DNA of 38,233 nt from NCBI GenBank assembly GCA_024695565.1, contig JAILHX010000035.1, positions 1 to 38,233 on the forward strand, read 5' to 3'. Numbering within the stretch: position 1 is the stretch's first letter; every line of letters starts with the position of its first letter. The translations under genes and the position numbers were made by a program. This document shows, piece by piece, positions 23,962-32,657 of the stretch. The DNA comes from Saccharofermentans sp. Lineage in GTDB: Bacteria > Bacillota_A > Clostridia > Saccharofermentanales > Saccharofermentanaceae. The notes beneath the pieces were generated by a model. That model had not been told where the DNA came from. It saw nothing but the letters and a program-made list of their open reading frames with translations, and made no database searches.

Positions 23962-26238
23962 TTAGTCGCCAAAGTGAACATCAGTAGGGATGCCCATATT
24001 CTTTGAACGCTCATTCAAATCGTCGAGCTTCTTCTCGTTCTCGTTTGCACGGTTCTTCTTCTCCTGATTAAAGTACTGGTTAGCTGTGCAGAGGTAAAGA
24101 TGCGCCGCACCGAACTCATCCTTGATGCTTGCCGAGATCTGTCTGAAGGTCTGGGACTTCTTGAGGTTGGTCAGAAGCTTTGTGTCGTTGTCGTCGAAAA
24201 CGATATAAGCGGAATCCCCGTCCTTCTTAAGGTTTGTACGCTCCAGGATAAGAGCGATGTTGTCGTTGCTCTCGTGAAGCTTGGATGTTACGTTGGACCA
24301 TCTGACTGCGATGTCTGCATCTTCACCCGTGAAGGCAGGTGCTCTGACGGTCTCTTTTGCAGGGCCGTCAACGATAAGTCCGCTCTTGTCAGCCTGAGCT
24401 ACAAGCTGTGAACGGGGCTTGGGCGGCTCAGCCTGCACGGGTTCCTCCTCTTCAGGCTCGGCACCCAGATGGATATCTCCCGTTATGTCCTTGAGAAAGG
24501 AAGTTGAGAGATGTGCAAACAACCCTTGAGATGAATCGTAATTAACTTCTTCTGATCCGTCAGAAGAATCCTCGGGATCGTCAAGGCCGAAGCTTAACTG
24601 CTTCTCGGGTTCTTCCGGAACATATGAGAATATCGTAGGCTCGACATGCTCCGTTATGGGAGTGCCGGGGATGTATTCTGAATCGTCTGAAGGATCGTCC
24701 ATCGGTTCTTCGGGATCAGGTATCGCCGGTTCTTCGATATCAAGTGAGAACTTGGACTGGATCGAAGGCTTAGGCGGTTCGGGAGTCTCATCCGTGGAAG
24801 GAGACGTAAATGAGAATGAACCTGAAGGTGCTGCTGAAGGCTGCGGTCTGTATGGTGCAGGTGCAGCTGCAGGCGCGGGTGCCGCAGAAGGCTGGGGCCT
24901 GTAGGGGGCAGGTGCCTTGAAAGGAGACTTAGCGTGCTCAGCGGGCTTTTCTTCTTCCTTATCCTTGGCGCTTTCTTCAGTTTTAGAAGGTTCTTCAGTC
25001 TTAGAAGATTCTTCTGTCTTGGCAGGTTCTTCCTTCTCAGGCTCTACGGGAGCCTTGGTATCTTCCAGAGTTATCTCCTTAGCCTTCTCGGCCTGTTTCT
25101 TCTCGAAGTCGGGGATGACGATGGGAGTGACGGGAAGAGCGGATTTCCTTCCACAGAGGCGCATCAGCATAAGCTCGAAGCTGGTGGCAATGTCCGGTGA
25201 TTTACGGAGGTCTGCATATTCCTTCGACAGATAACTGATATAACCGGTCAGAGTATCAGCACTGACCTTGGCAGCCGTCTGATACATGTCTTTGATGGTC
25301 TCCTTAGGGTAGGGCAGATAAATGAGAGGATCTGCCTTGACCCTGATGATGAGAAGGTCTCTGAAATAAGCTGCCAGATCGAGCGTGAAGCGGACCTGGT
25401 TCTTGCCTGAAGCGTTCAATATCCCGCACAGGTCGATGAGCTCATCGAATCTGGCATCGATAAGGCAGTTGGCCATCTTGAACAGGAACGAGCTGTCGAC
25501 TGTTCCCGTGATCTTCTCAACGTCCTGGGCACTTATCTCATTGTCGTTCCCTGAGATAGCGGATATCTGGTCCAAGAGAGACAATGCGTCACGGAGAGCA
25601 CCGTCAGATCTCGAAGCGATGAGGCTGAGTGCATCCTCAGATGCCCTGATGCCTGACTTGCCGCATACTTCTCTTAATCTTCCCGCGATGAGATCTATCG
25701 GGATCCTCTTGAAATCGTATCTCTGGCAGCGCGATATGATGGTTGCCGGGATCTTATCGGATTCCGTGGTCGCGAAAAGGAATATAACATGCTTCGGAGG
25801 TTCCTCGATTGTCTTGAGCAGGGCGTTAAACGCACCCTTGGAGAGCATGTGGACCTCGTCGATTATATAGACTTTGTAAGTGGTTCTGGTGGGGGCGAAG
25901 TTGACTTCCTGAAGGATGGGTCTTATGTCGTCGACACCGTTATTGGACGCGGCGTCCATCTCGGTAACATCAAGGATGGAACCGTCGAGGATGCCCTTAC
26001 ATGTAGGACATTCATTGCAGGGATTGCCGTTAACGGGATGTTCGCAGTTAACTGCGCGGGCGAAGATCTTCGCAATCGTGGTCTTGCCCGTACCGTGCTG
26101 ACCGCAGAACAGATAAGCGTGAGCAAGTTTCTTTGCAACTACCGACTGTCTTAATGCACCGACAGCAGCCTCCTGGCCGACTACGTCATCGAAGGTGAGA
26201 GGTCTGTACTGTCTGTAGAGAACGATATGATCTTCCAT
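23962..26238 (-). CDS. dnaX: DNA polymerase III subunits gamma/tau
   Basis: A 758-residue clamp-loader ATPase. The N-terminal AAA+ module has Walker A G-Q-H-G-T-G-K-T (~46-53), a zinc module with four Cys near 64-79, Walker B V-Y-I-I-D-E-V-H-M-L (~120-129) and S-R-C sensor region near 168. Domain III ends near 360. Then comes a long low-complexity linker (~385-600) with repeats of K-T-E-E-x-S and two copies of P-A-P-Y-R-P-Q-P-S-A-A-P, rich in Glu, Pro and Ala. A folded tau-type C-terminus (~620-758) follows. The length is at the upper end for Firmicutes because of the linker. AGGGA precedes the ATG. I did not find a convincing slippery frameshift site for a short gamma form. Confidence 0.96.
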   Translation of the reverse strand: MEDHIVLYRQYRPLTFDDVVGQEAAVGALRQSVVAKKLAHAYLFCGQHGTGKTTIAKIFARAVNCEHPVNGNPCNECPTCKGILDGSILDVTEMDAASNNGVDDIRPILQEVNFAPTRTTYKVYIIDEVHMLSKGAFNALLKTIEEPPKHVIFLFATTESDKIPATIISRCQRYDFKRIPIDLIAGRLREVCGKSGIRASEDALSLIASRSDGALRDALSLLDQISAISGNDNEISAQDVEKITGTVDSSFLFKMANCLIDARFDELIDLCGILNASGKNQVRFTLDLAAYFRDLLIIRVKADPLIYLPYPKETIKDMYQTAAKVSADTLTGYISYLSKEYADLRKSPDIATSFELMLMRLCGRKSALPVTPIVIPDFEKKQAEKAKEITLEDTKAPVEPEKEEPAKTEESSKTEEPSKTEESAKDKEEEKPAEHAKSPFKAPAPYRPQPSAAPAPAAAPAPYRPQPSAAPSGSFSFTSPSTDETPEPPKPSIQSKFSLDIEEPAIPDPEEPMDDPSDDSEYIPGTPITEHVEPTIFSYVPEEPEKQLSFGLDDPEDSSDGSEEVNYDSSQGLFAHLSTSFLKDITGDIHLGAEPEEEEPVQAEPPKPRSQLVAQADKSGLIVDGPAKETVRAPAFTGEDADIAVRWSNVTSKLHESNDNIALILERTNLKKDGDSAYIVFDDNDTKLLTNLKKSQTFRQISASIKDEFGAAHLYLCTANQYFNQEKKNRANENEKKLDDLNERSKNMGIPTDVHFGD

Positions 26239-26280
26239 AATTAATCCCTGTTATGCTGAACCCAGATACCAAAATAAAAA

Positions 26281-26425
26281 GCCCGTCCCGCCCGAACTGC
26301 CGTCGGTAAGGCTTGACCCGCGGCGCACTCCGTAAACCGCTTACTGCTGCTTCCTTCCGGACCTGACAGGGTTCACAGCCCGAAATCGCACGGGACCTTG
26401 GCCGGCGGCAGACCGCGCGGGACGA
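26281..26425 (-). ncRNA. ffs: Signal recognition particle RNA
   Basis: The minus strand contains the invariant SRP apical loop region, G-T-C-A-G-G-T-C-C-G-G-A-A-G-G-A-A-G-C-A, at about 26344-26370. The ends pair: GTCCCGC near 26423 with GCGGGAC near 26285, and CTGCCG with CGGCAG inside. The transcript is ~145 bases and ends in GGGCTTTTTATTTT. Placement directly upstream of dnaX is the usual Firmicutes order. A TATAAT on the minus strand (26447-26452) may be its promoter; the 5' end is therefore approximate. SRP RNA with Ffh targets membrane proteins. Confidence 0.95.
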
Positions 26426-26497
26426 ACTCAATTATCAAACAAAAGAATTATATCATAAATGAACAGGTTGCCTATTCAATTATAAGGACATATAAAG

Positions 26498-27745
26498 TTA
26501 CGGTTTGTAGCAGTCTGCTATGAACTGCTGCGTGTAACCTCCGAGCGTTGCAATGGCGGTGCCTGCAGCGTCCGGCGATGAAGCTTCTACATAGATAACA
26601 AGAGCTATGGGCTCCTTGTAATCGACGATCGCGCACTCTAAGTAAGCACCTCTGTCAGTGTTTCTGCCGAGTACATGCAAGATCCCCGTATCTGCAGGGA
26701 AAGCGTCCGCCAGGGGAGAAGGAATCTCGTTGGAAGCCATGTCATTTATGAGATGCTGGTTGATCTGGGAATTGTTGATGAACTCCTGATACATGTAGTA
26801 CAGGAAGTTGCCCATGTCATAGCATGAGATCGTACCCGGAGCCCTGTATTCCCTGCCCATGTAATCCTTGTAGATCACAGAATCGTTATATGAGATGTAT
26901 CCGCTGATCTCGTTGACTCTCTCGATCGCCTTGTCGATGCCGCCAAGTGAAGTTATCACGTAGTTTAAGGCGATGCTGTCGTTGTTGGCGATCGCATGGT
27001 AGAGGAGCGTTCTCATGTAGAACTGTTTGCCGTATGTATAATTGCTTGCGATATAAGAAGAATTGCGCGAGCCGCTGTAGTTGCCGTCGTAGGTTATGAT
27101 CTGTGACAAGGGACCGTTTGATCCTGCGGCCTCATCGTAGAATACGATCTCGAGCGGGATTGCCATCGCACCTGAAGGGAGGACGGGATCTAATTCATCG
27201 ATTCCGAGGCGCTCGCCTGTGGACAGCGAGATGAACTCGTAACAGATCCTCATGTCAGGGTGATTCTTCTGATAGGTTTCTACGTTTTCCTTGAGCTGGT
27301 CAAGACCTACGGCACGCTCCTGATATGTAGCGGTCTGGACTTCCATGGGTTTGAAGTTGAAGTTTGCGCCTTCAGAGAACGGGTCAGCGGAATTGTTCTG
27401 CGATGTCTGTGCCGTATCCTCGGGTGAGGGAGTAGGCGTCGGCGTGGCAGCGAGAATAGCGTGAGGCTGTGTGGTCGTTGCCATAGTCGTCGCTTCGGTC
27501 GTTGTCTCCGTGGTCGTATGAACCGGCCTCTGATATTCCGAATAAGCAGTTGTTGTGCTTGTTGCGGCTCCGACAAGTCCGGGGAACATCAGACGGTAGT
27601 TCTCCTGGGCTGAAGCTATCGAACTGATGAACACGATAATGAACGTGATCACGAGCAGAACGAGGATGATTATAAGCGTACGCCTTTTGCGGAACGTCTT
27701 GATCCCTTCGGCTTTTTTCAGAAATGTCGGATTCGGTCTAGTCAT
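26498..27745 (-). CDS. Membrane-anchored beta-lactamase-fold protein lacking the catalytic motifs
   Basis: A 415-residue protein: cytosolic basic tail, one membrane helix (~23-45), a Thr/Pro-rich spacer (~60-115), then a domain (~145-415) that follows the order of class A beta-lactamase-related proteins. At the S-x-x-K position it reads S-G-A-M-A-I-P (191-197), with no Lys. The S-D-N position reads N-N-D-S (254-257), and the K-T-G strand reads H-V-L-G (357-360). All three catalytic motifs are thus altered, which argues for a pseudoenzyme with a binding or cell-wall role outside the membrane. It starts 6 bases after the fhs stop, so it is read from the fhs transcript. Confidence 0.78.
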   Translation of the reverse strand: MTRPNPTFLKKAEGIKTFRKRRTLIIILVLLVITFIIVFISSIASAQENYRLMFPGLVGAATSTTTAYSEYQRPVHTTTETTTEATTMATTTQPHAILAATPTPTPSPEDTAQTSQNNSADPFSEGANFNFKPMEVQTATYQERAVGLDQLKENVETYQKNHPDMRICYEFISLSTGERLGIDELDPVLPSGAMAIPLEIVFYDEAAGSNGPLSQIITYDGNYSGSRNSSYIASNYTYGKQFYMRTLLYHAIANNDSIALNYVITSLGGIDKAIERVNEISGYISYNDSVIYKDYMGREYRAPGTISCYDMGNFLYYMYQEFINNSQINQHLINDMASNEIPSPLADAFPADTGILHVLGRNTDRGAYLECAIVDYKEPIALVIYVEASSPDAAGTAIATLGGYTQQFIADCYKP

Positions 27746-27751
27746 TAAATA

Positions 27752-29425
27752 TCAGAACAGTCCTGTGATCGTACCGTTATTGTCAATGTCGATATCCATT
27801 GCTGCAGGATGCGGGGGAAGTCCGGGCATTGTAACGATCGTACCCGTGAGGATAACGAGGTAGCCTGCGCCTGCTGAGATATAGCAGTCTCTAACAGTAA
27901 GGGTGAAGCCTGCGGGATTACCGAGCTTCTTGGGATCGTCAGACAGTGAATATTGTGTTTTCGCGATGCAGATAGGAAGATTGCCGTAGCCCTTTGCAAC
28001 GAACTCGTCGATCTTTGCCTTTGCTTCAGGGAGGATGTCAACGCTGCCTGCGCCGTAAACCTTCGTGGCAACCTTGGTGATTTTCTCTTCAACGGAATCC
28101 GTGAGCTCATATGAGTAGGAAGGATTCCTCTCCTTGCCCTGCTCCAAGATGGATACTGCCTTATTTGCAAGGCCGATTCCGCCTTCGCCGCCCTTTGCGA
28201 AGATCTCTGCAGGAGAGAATTCGGCGCCGGTAGCTTTGCATGCTTCTTCGACGATCGCGAGTTCTTCCTCGGTATCCGTAAGGAATCTGTTGGAAGCGAC
28301 AAGGACCGGAATACCGAAGTTCTGCATATTCTCGATGTGCTTCAGTACATTTGCAAGACCGTTCTTAACAGCTTCGGGATCAGGATTTGAGAGCTGGTCC
28401 TTCGGAACGCCTGCGTTGTACTTAAGTGATCTTACTGTTGTAACGATAACTACGAGATCAGGCCAGATGCCTAAGTCTCTGCACTTGATGTCGAGGAACT
28501 TCTCAGCGCCAAGGTCTGCACCGAATCCTGCCTCGGTAACGACGATATCGCTGAGCTTTAATGCTGTCTTTGTAGCTATGCAGGAATTGCAGCCGTGTGA
28601 GATGTTTGCAAAAGGTCCGCCATGAACAAGTGCGGGAACGCCTTCGAGAGACTGAACGAGGTTAGGTGCCATGGCATCCTTGAGGCATGTGGCAAGTGCG
28701 CCTGTAGCACCGAGCTGGCCTGCAGTTACGAGATTGCCGTCCATATCGTAAGCGATGGCGATCCGATCGAGCCTGACCTTGAGATCGTCCATATCCTTGG
28801 CAAGGCAGAGGATAGCCATGATCTCGGAAGCAGCCGTGATCTGGAAGATCTCGGGACGTGTAACGCCCTTCGTGCCGCCGCCTACGCCTACAGTAACTGC
28901 TCTGAGGCACCTGTCGTTCATATCAAGGCATCTCTTCCAGAGGATCCTGTCCTTATCGATGTTAAGGCTGTTGCCCTGGAAAAGGTGATTGTCGATCATG
29001 GCTGCAAGAAGGTTATTTGCAGTTGTTATTGCGTGGATGTCGCCTGTGAAGTGCAGGTTGATGTCTTCCATCGGAACGACCTGAGAATAGCCGCCGCCGC
29101 AGGCACCTCCTTTAACACCGAATACGGGTCCTAATGAAGGTTCTCTTAATGCGAGGATGGGGCTCTTGCCGATGAGCTTTAAGCCCTGTGCAAGACCGAT
29201 GCTGACAGTCGTCTTACCTTCGCCTGCAGGTGTAGGATTCATGGCTGTAACAAGGATGAGTTTTGCATCGGGCCTCTCGGGAAGACTCTGCACGTAATTT
29301 AAAGGAAGTTTTGCTTTGTACTTACCGTATAAGTCGAGTTTATCAGGATCGATTCCTGCTTGTTCTGCTATCTCTGTGATGGGTTTGATCTTCGCGTTTT
29401 GAGCAATCTCGATGTCAGTAAGCAT
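27752..29425 (-). CDS. fhs: Formate-tetrahydrofolate ligase
   Basis: A 557-residue enzyme that makes 10-formyl-tetrahydrofolate from formate, ATP and THF, for purine synthesis and, in acetogens, carbon fixation. The start I-E-I-A-Q-N-A-K-I-K-P-I is diagnostic, as are P-A-G-E-G-K-T-T (P-loop, ~66-73), the E-P-S-L-G-P-V-F-G-V-K-G-G segment, and F-A-N-I-S-H-G-C-N-S. Length is standard. The ATG follows AAAGGAG, and a promoter is at 29462-29490. No other Wood-Ljungdahl gene is in the window, so a housekeeping C1 role is the safe reading. It is cotranscribed with the pseudo-beta-lactamase gene. Confidence 0.97.
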   Translation of the reverse strand: MLTDIEIAQNAKIKPITEIAEQAGIDPDKLDLYGKYKAKLPLNYVQSLPERPDAKLILVTAMNPTPAGEGKTTVSIGLAQGLKLIGKSPILALREPSLGPVFGVKGGACGGGYSQVVPMEDINLHFTGDIHAITTANNLLAAMIDNHLFQGNSLNIDKDRILWKRCLDMNDRCLRAVTVGVGGGTKGVTRPEIFQITAASEIMAILCLAKDMDDLKVRLDRIAIAYDMDGNLVTAGQLGATGALATCLKDAMAPNLVQSLEGVPALVHGGPFANISHGCNSCIATKTALKLSDIVVTEAGFGADLGAEKFLDIKCRDLGIWPDLVVIVTTVRSLKYNAGVPKDQLSNPDPEAVKNGLANVLKHIENMQNFGIPVLVASNRFLTDTEEELAIVEEACKATGAEFSPAEIFAKGGEGGIGLANKAVSILEQGKERNPSYSYELTDSVEEKITKVATKVYGAGSVDILPEAKAKIDEFVAKGYGNLPICIAKTQYSLSDDPKKLGNPAGFTLTVRDCYISAGAGYLVILTGTIVTMPGLPPHPAAMDIDIDNNGTITGLF

Positions 29426-29461
29426 GTGTGTACTCCTTTAGTAGTTTATAGTAATGCTACG

Positions 29462-29490
29462 ATTGTATTGTAAAAGAATATCCTTTTCAA
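29462..29490 (-). promoter_or_regulatory. Sigma-A-type promoter of fhs
   Basis: On the minus strand TTGAAA (29485-29490) and TACAAT (29462-29467) are 17 bases apart, giving a leader of ~30 bases. I saw no riboswitch-like structure upstream of fhs. Confidence 0.75.
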
Positions 29491-29613
29491 TCACTGCGAA
29501 AATGATTACTGTAAGAATATTCCGCCAAAAAGCCGTCAAATCCGCAGTTTTGTGCCGAACCACTATATTTTGTAGAAACCTTGGTGTTTTTTTACTAAAT
29601 GTTGTGTTTTTCG

Positions 29614-29642
29614 TTGACAACTTATCAAGGAAATGTTAGTAT
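29614..29642 (+). promoter_or_regulatory. Sigma-A-type promoter of veg
   Basis: A perfect TTGACA (29614-29619) and TAGTAT (29637-29642) are 17 bases apart, about 80 bases before the veg ATG. veg is famous for a very strong promoter in Bacillus. The ~120 bases between it and the divergent fhs promoter hold nothing else that I recognise. Confidence 0.82.
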
Positions 29643-29727
29643 TGGCGCAATTGGTAATATTTCCGTAATGTTCCTTTAAGGCGTATGAAATATTTAATTA
29701 TTTAAGCTCCGGGCGGGGGGAAAACAA

Positions 29728-29997
29728 ATGATTATTAGTTCTGATTTGAATAAGTGCAAGGCTATGTTCGAGGAACTCATCGGCAAGCGCATCGTTTGCA
29801 AGACCAATGGCGGCCGCAAGAGGATCATTACATATATTGGCACTGTTGAGCACTGCTATCCCAACGTATTTACTATTCGCTGCAACAACGAGGCAGGCAA
29901 GCAGTCCATCGTATCCTTCTCATACATCGACGTTCTCACAAGAACCGTAAGAGTAGGCATCATGCCGGAGAAGGCACAGGAAGAAGTAGCAGTCTGA
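29728..29997 (+). CDS. veg: Veg family protein
   Basis: An 89-residue protein of the Veg family, with G-K-R-I-V-C-K-T-N-G-G-R-K-R near residue 18 and a beta-barrel-like run ending F-S-Y-I-D-V-L-T-R-T-V. Veg is a small, highly expressed SH3-like protein that in Bacillus stimulates biofilm matrix genes through SinR. It starts behind a G-rich ribosome site (GGGGGG just before AAAACAA) and is followed by a strong terminator and then ispE, the same veg-ispE order as in Bacillus subtilis. Confidence 0.93.
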   Translation: MIISSDLNKCKAMFEELIGKRIVCKTNGGRKRIITYIGTVEHCYPNVFTIRCNNEAGKQSIVSFSYIDVLTRTVRVGIMPEKAQEEVAV

Positions 29998-30022
29998 TTC
30001 CTGTACAGATTAGGAATAACAA

Positions 30023-30068
30023 GACGCTGTCAGAACTGACCATTCAGATTTGATGGCGCCTTTTTTAT
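30023..30068 (+). terminator. Rho-independent terminator of veg
   Basis: CGCTGTCAGAACTG (30025-30038) pairs with CAGATTTGATGGCG (30045-30058) with one mismatch and several wobbles; TTTTTTATT follows. veg and ispE are therefore mostly separate transcripts. Confidence 0.8.
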
Positions 30069-30185
30069 TGGGTTTTTGAAGCTTGGAAATTAGGCAAATG
30101 CCTTATTTGCTTTTATTTGCGCCCGGTTTATTGTAAAATTTGATTAGATAAAAAGTATCGTTCAAAGATTTATTTGGAGCTACTT

Positions 30186-31115
30186 ATGGAATCTTATGAG
30201 ATAACAGCCTATGCGAAGTTAAATCTCTTCTTGCGTGTCCGCGGAATCCTTCCTAATGGTTATCACAGACTCTATTCGGTCATGCAGGAGATCGATCTTG
30301 CAGACAATCTGACCATCAACATATATCCCGAACGTGAGACAGGTTTTGAGATAAGGTGCATCGGCAGAAACGATATCGATCCTGACAAGAATCTCTGCAG
30401 CAAGGCAAAGGACAGATTCTTCTCATACCTCAGAAAGAAGGCAGCGACTGACCCCTCGGTCAGATACACTGTCCCTTATATTGAGATAGTACTTACAAAA
30501 GCGATCCCTTCAGAATCAGGAATGGGCGGCGGCAGCTCTGATGCGGCAGCAGTCCTCATGGTCCTCCAGGAGCACTTCGGCAATCCGTTCACGGATGAAG
30601 AACTTAATCAGCTGGCAGTTAACGTCGGTGCCGATGTTCCGTTCTTCCTCTATGGCGGCACATGCCTCTGCGAGAATGTAGGTGAAGAGATAAGACATCT
30701 TGAGTCCCTTGCAGGCATCCCGCTGCTTATAGTTAAACCTTCGAAGGGCGTTTCTACTCCCGAATGTTTCCGTGCCATAGACAGCAAGCCTCTGCCCGAG
30801 TTTGACGAAGAACGTTATTCTGCTTTTATCAATAACCTTAACAACGAAGACAAAACACCTCTTGTAAGATTCCTTGAAGGATCTGACCTTCTTACGAACG
30901 ACCTTGAGATGCCTTCGGTTGAGAGTGTTCCCGAGATAAAGAAGGCGATCGATCTTCTTCTTGAGACCGGTGCAAAATACAGCCGCATGACAGGTTCAGG
31001 CAGTGCCGTTTTCGCAATGTATGACAGCGAAGAGGCAAGAGATGCCGCTTATAAGAACATCAAGGAAAGCCCGGAAATATCCGGCTGTGACGTGTTTGTC
31101 GCCAATACGATCTGA
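30186..31115 (+). CDS. ispE: 4-diphosphocytidyl-2-C-methyl-D-erythritol kinase
   Basis: A 309-residue GHMP kinase of the MEP isoprenoid pathway. The start A-Y-A-K-L-N-L-F-L-R-V and the ATP loop P-S-E-S-G-M-G-G-G-S-S-D-A-A are diagnostic, and the late R-M-T-G-S-G-S-A-V-F-A-M is the third GHMP motif. I chose the ATG at 30186: GGAG at 30176-30179 lies six bases before it, while an upstream TTG at 30174 would overlap that ribosome site. Length fits IspE (280-310). The window shows no other MEP gene. Confidence 0.95.
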   Translation: MESYEITAYAKLNLFLRVRGILPNGYHRLYSVMQEIDLADNLTINIYPERETGFEIRCIGRNDIDPDKNLCSKAKDRFFSYLRKKAATDPSVRYTVPYIEIVLTKAIPSESGMGGGSSDAAAVLMVLQEHFGNPFTDEELNQLAVNVGADVPFFLYGGTCLCENVGEEIRHLESLAGIPLLIVKPSKGVSTPECFRAIDSKPLPEFDEERYSAFINNLNNEDKTPLVRFLEGSDLLTNDLEMPSVESVPEIKKAIDLLLETGAKYSRMTGSGSAVFAMYDSEEARDAAYKNIKESPEISGCDVFVANTI

Positions 31116-31140
31116 TTCTTTTTACAGACTATAACGGTTA

Positions 31141-31992
31141 TCAAATAACGGCTTTCTTGGCCGTTATTTTTCTTTCCTTGTTATACCTGACTATCGTAAC
31201 GATAATGATCACGGTAAATATGGCTACTGCAAGGACCAAAGGCGTGAATGCAAGACAGAAATTTATGAGCCTTGTCGTGTCATCCGGGAACATTCTGCTT
31301 TTGGCTTCATCTGTTGCATAGCTGAAAGCATTGCCGAATGCTCTGCCGGGTTCAACGCCGTTTTTCAGATCTGCATTAAGAGTTTTGCTGAATTTTCTTA
31401 AGGCTGAAAACGATATTATCGCTCTCGTGTTTCTGCCGCGCAGTGCATGCCAAGTATAGTCAGAATCCGTAAGCTGTCCCTGAACTGCCATATCTGCTTT
31501 ATCTTTTGGAACAGAGCATACGAGTACTATGTAACAATTGCCTGCAAACTCTCCCGGAATCGTCTCGTAAGCATAGGATTCCGCACTGCGGAAACTGCCT
31601 TTCCAGTCTTCGTCATAAACCGTATAGACGACGGGGCAGATGCCTGTCAGATCATAGTACTGTGTAAGAGTAGTCTGAAGAGCGTCTTCGTCTTCAATGA
31701 TTCCCGCATTATCGTAAATGACAGGTATGACGCGGTCAGCACCCGTGAGTTTTAACGGAGTGGAAGAATGAAGACTTAATGCTATTAAGAAGGTTAATGT
31801 GACGGTAACGATCGCGACTGCGATTATGGATTTCAGAGTTGTTCCAAGCAGCTTGGATTGTTCTCCGATATAATCGTCTGTTCCGTCGTTGGTTTTCTTG
31901 TCGAGCTGACGGCCGACAACTGCGTAATAGCGTTCTCTTCCAAGAAAATGGAATTTCCCGCTGTTCTTGTTTTCTGCGGATGAACGTGACAT
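31141..31992 (-). CDS. TPM-like domain membrane protein
   Basis: A 283-residue protein with a soluble N-terminal stretch (~50 residues), a membrane helix (~55-75), an outer domain (~85-235) and a second helix (~243-268) with a basic tail. The outer part reads I-Y-D-N-A-G-I-I-E-D-E-D-A-L, then T-G-I-C-P-V-V-Y-T-V-Y and Y-I-V-L-V-C-S-V-P-K, which resembles the TPM phosphatase-like fold (repair or stability of membrane proteins). Catalytic residues cannot be judged. It starts behind AGGGAG and has its own promoter. The ispE terminator stem overlaps its last codons. Confidence 0.62.
   Translation of the reverse strand: MSRSSAENKNSGKFHFLGRERYYAVVGRQLDKKTNDGTDDYIGEQSKLLGTTLKSIIAVAIVTVTLTFLIALSLHSSTPLKLTGADRVIPVIYDNAGIIEDEDALQTTLTQYYDLTGICPVVYTVYDEDWKGSFRSAESYAYETIPGEFAGNCYIVLVCSVPKDKADMAVQGQLTDSDYTWHALRGRNTRAIISFSALRKFSKTLNADLKNGVEPGRAFGNAFSYATDEAKSRMFPDDTTRLINFCLAFTPLVLAVAIFTVIIIVTIVRYNKERKITAKKAVI
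31143..31176 (+). terminator. Rho-independent terminator of ispE
   Basis: AAATAACGGC (31143-31152) and GCCGTTATTT (31160-31169) form a 10-bp stem followed by TTCTTT. The stem lies inside the last codons of the convergent gene on the minus strand. Confidence 0.85.
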
Positions 31993-32054
31993 ATGAATTC
32001 TCCCTTATCCCCAAGATCTTATTTCTAAGATCAGCCAAAACTTATCCCAATTAA

Positions 32055-32083
32055 ATTATATAGATTTCCCGTGGGGTTTTCCA
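32055..32083 (-). promoter_or_regulatory. Promoter of the TPM-like gene
   Basis: On the minus strand TGGAAA (32078-32083) and a perfect TATAAT (32055-32060) are 17 bases apart, ~63 bases before the ATG. Confidence 0.6.
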
Positions 32084-32123
32084 TATAAATCGTACCGGAA
32101 CGCCCGAAAACAGTGCGTTACGG

Positions 32124-32657
32124 TCAGAAGGAAGTGTTGGCGAAAAGGCCTCTCATATAGCCTCTGGAGTTCTCGGAATCGATCAGTTCAAATCCGCGTT
32201 TGCCGTAGAAGTCGACCATGTTGTCGTTACATGCTGCCGAGTGGAGCAGTATCAGATCAGCTCCTGATTCCTTTGCTTTGCCGATAGCCATGGTAATGAG
32301 ATCTATTCCAAGACCTGTCTTTCTTAATTGCTGTTTGACTGCAAATCTTGAGATATAGGAGCAGCTTTTCGAATCCTTCAAAACTTCATATGTCTTGTCA
32401 GAGAAGTTATAGACCAGGGGATTGGGAACGTCTTTGATGCAGATCGAGCCGACGATCTCATCTTCTTTTACTGCGATAAGACAGGTCTGGCGTTCTATTC
32501 TGTCGGCAACGCTCTCGATGCTCTCGGTCATGGCTTCGAGCATCGTAGAGGATATACCAGAATCCGCGCAATAAGTAAGCATCGCGCTTCTTAAGAGGCG
32601 CGATACTCCGGGTGCGTCAGCGACGCTTGCAATTCTTATTACGGGACTGTTCTTCAT
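32124..32657 (-). CDS. GNAT acetyltransferase at the end of the arg operon, candidate N-acetylglutamate synthase
   Basis: A 177-residue single-domain GNAT. The acetyl-CoA loop is R-K-T-G-L-G-I-D-L near residue 117, preceded by the strand Y-I-S-R-F-A-V, and the end has N-D-N-M-V-D-F-Y-G-K-R-G-F-E-L, the usual last motif. It overlaps argF by one base (TGATG), so it is translated with the arginine pathway. The operon shows neither argJ nor a long argA, so acetylation of glutamate by this enzyme would complete it; short (~170 residue) GNAT-only synthases are known in mycobacteria. Another N-acyl transfer is possible. Family: sure; substrate: inference. Confidence 0.7.
   Translation of the reverse strand: MKNSPVIRIASVADAPGVSRLLRSAMLTYCADSGISSTMLEAMTESIESVADRIERQTCLIAVKEDEIVGSICIKDVPNPLVYNFSDKTYEVLKDSKSCSYISRFAVKQQLRKTGLGIDLITMAIGKAKESGADLILLHSAACNDNMVDFYGKRGFELIDSENSRGYMRGLFANTSF

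Noticed and set aside
24800..25060. Repeats in dnaX as a CRISPR or tandem repeat array
   Set aside because: They are in-frame protein low-complexity repeats (K-T-E-E and P-Y-R-P-Q-P units) without spacers of constant length.
24600..25100. Programmed frameshift site in dnaX for a short gamma form
   Set aside because: No A-run slippery heptamer with a following stem was found on the coding strand.
24656..25234. Ser/Gly-rich plus-strand frames opposite dnaX
   Set aside because: These are the complement of the low-complexity Glu/Pro/Ala linker of tau, not a separate protein.
29426..29727. Possible ZTP or THF riboswitch upstream of fhs
   Set aside because: The promoter predicts only a ~30-base leader and I could not find the conserved cores of either riboswitch.
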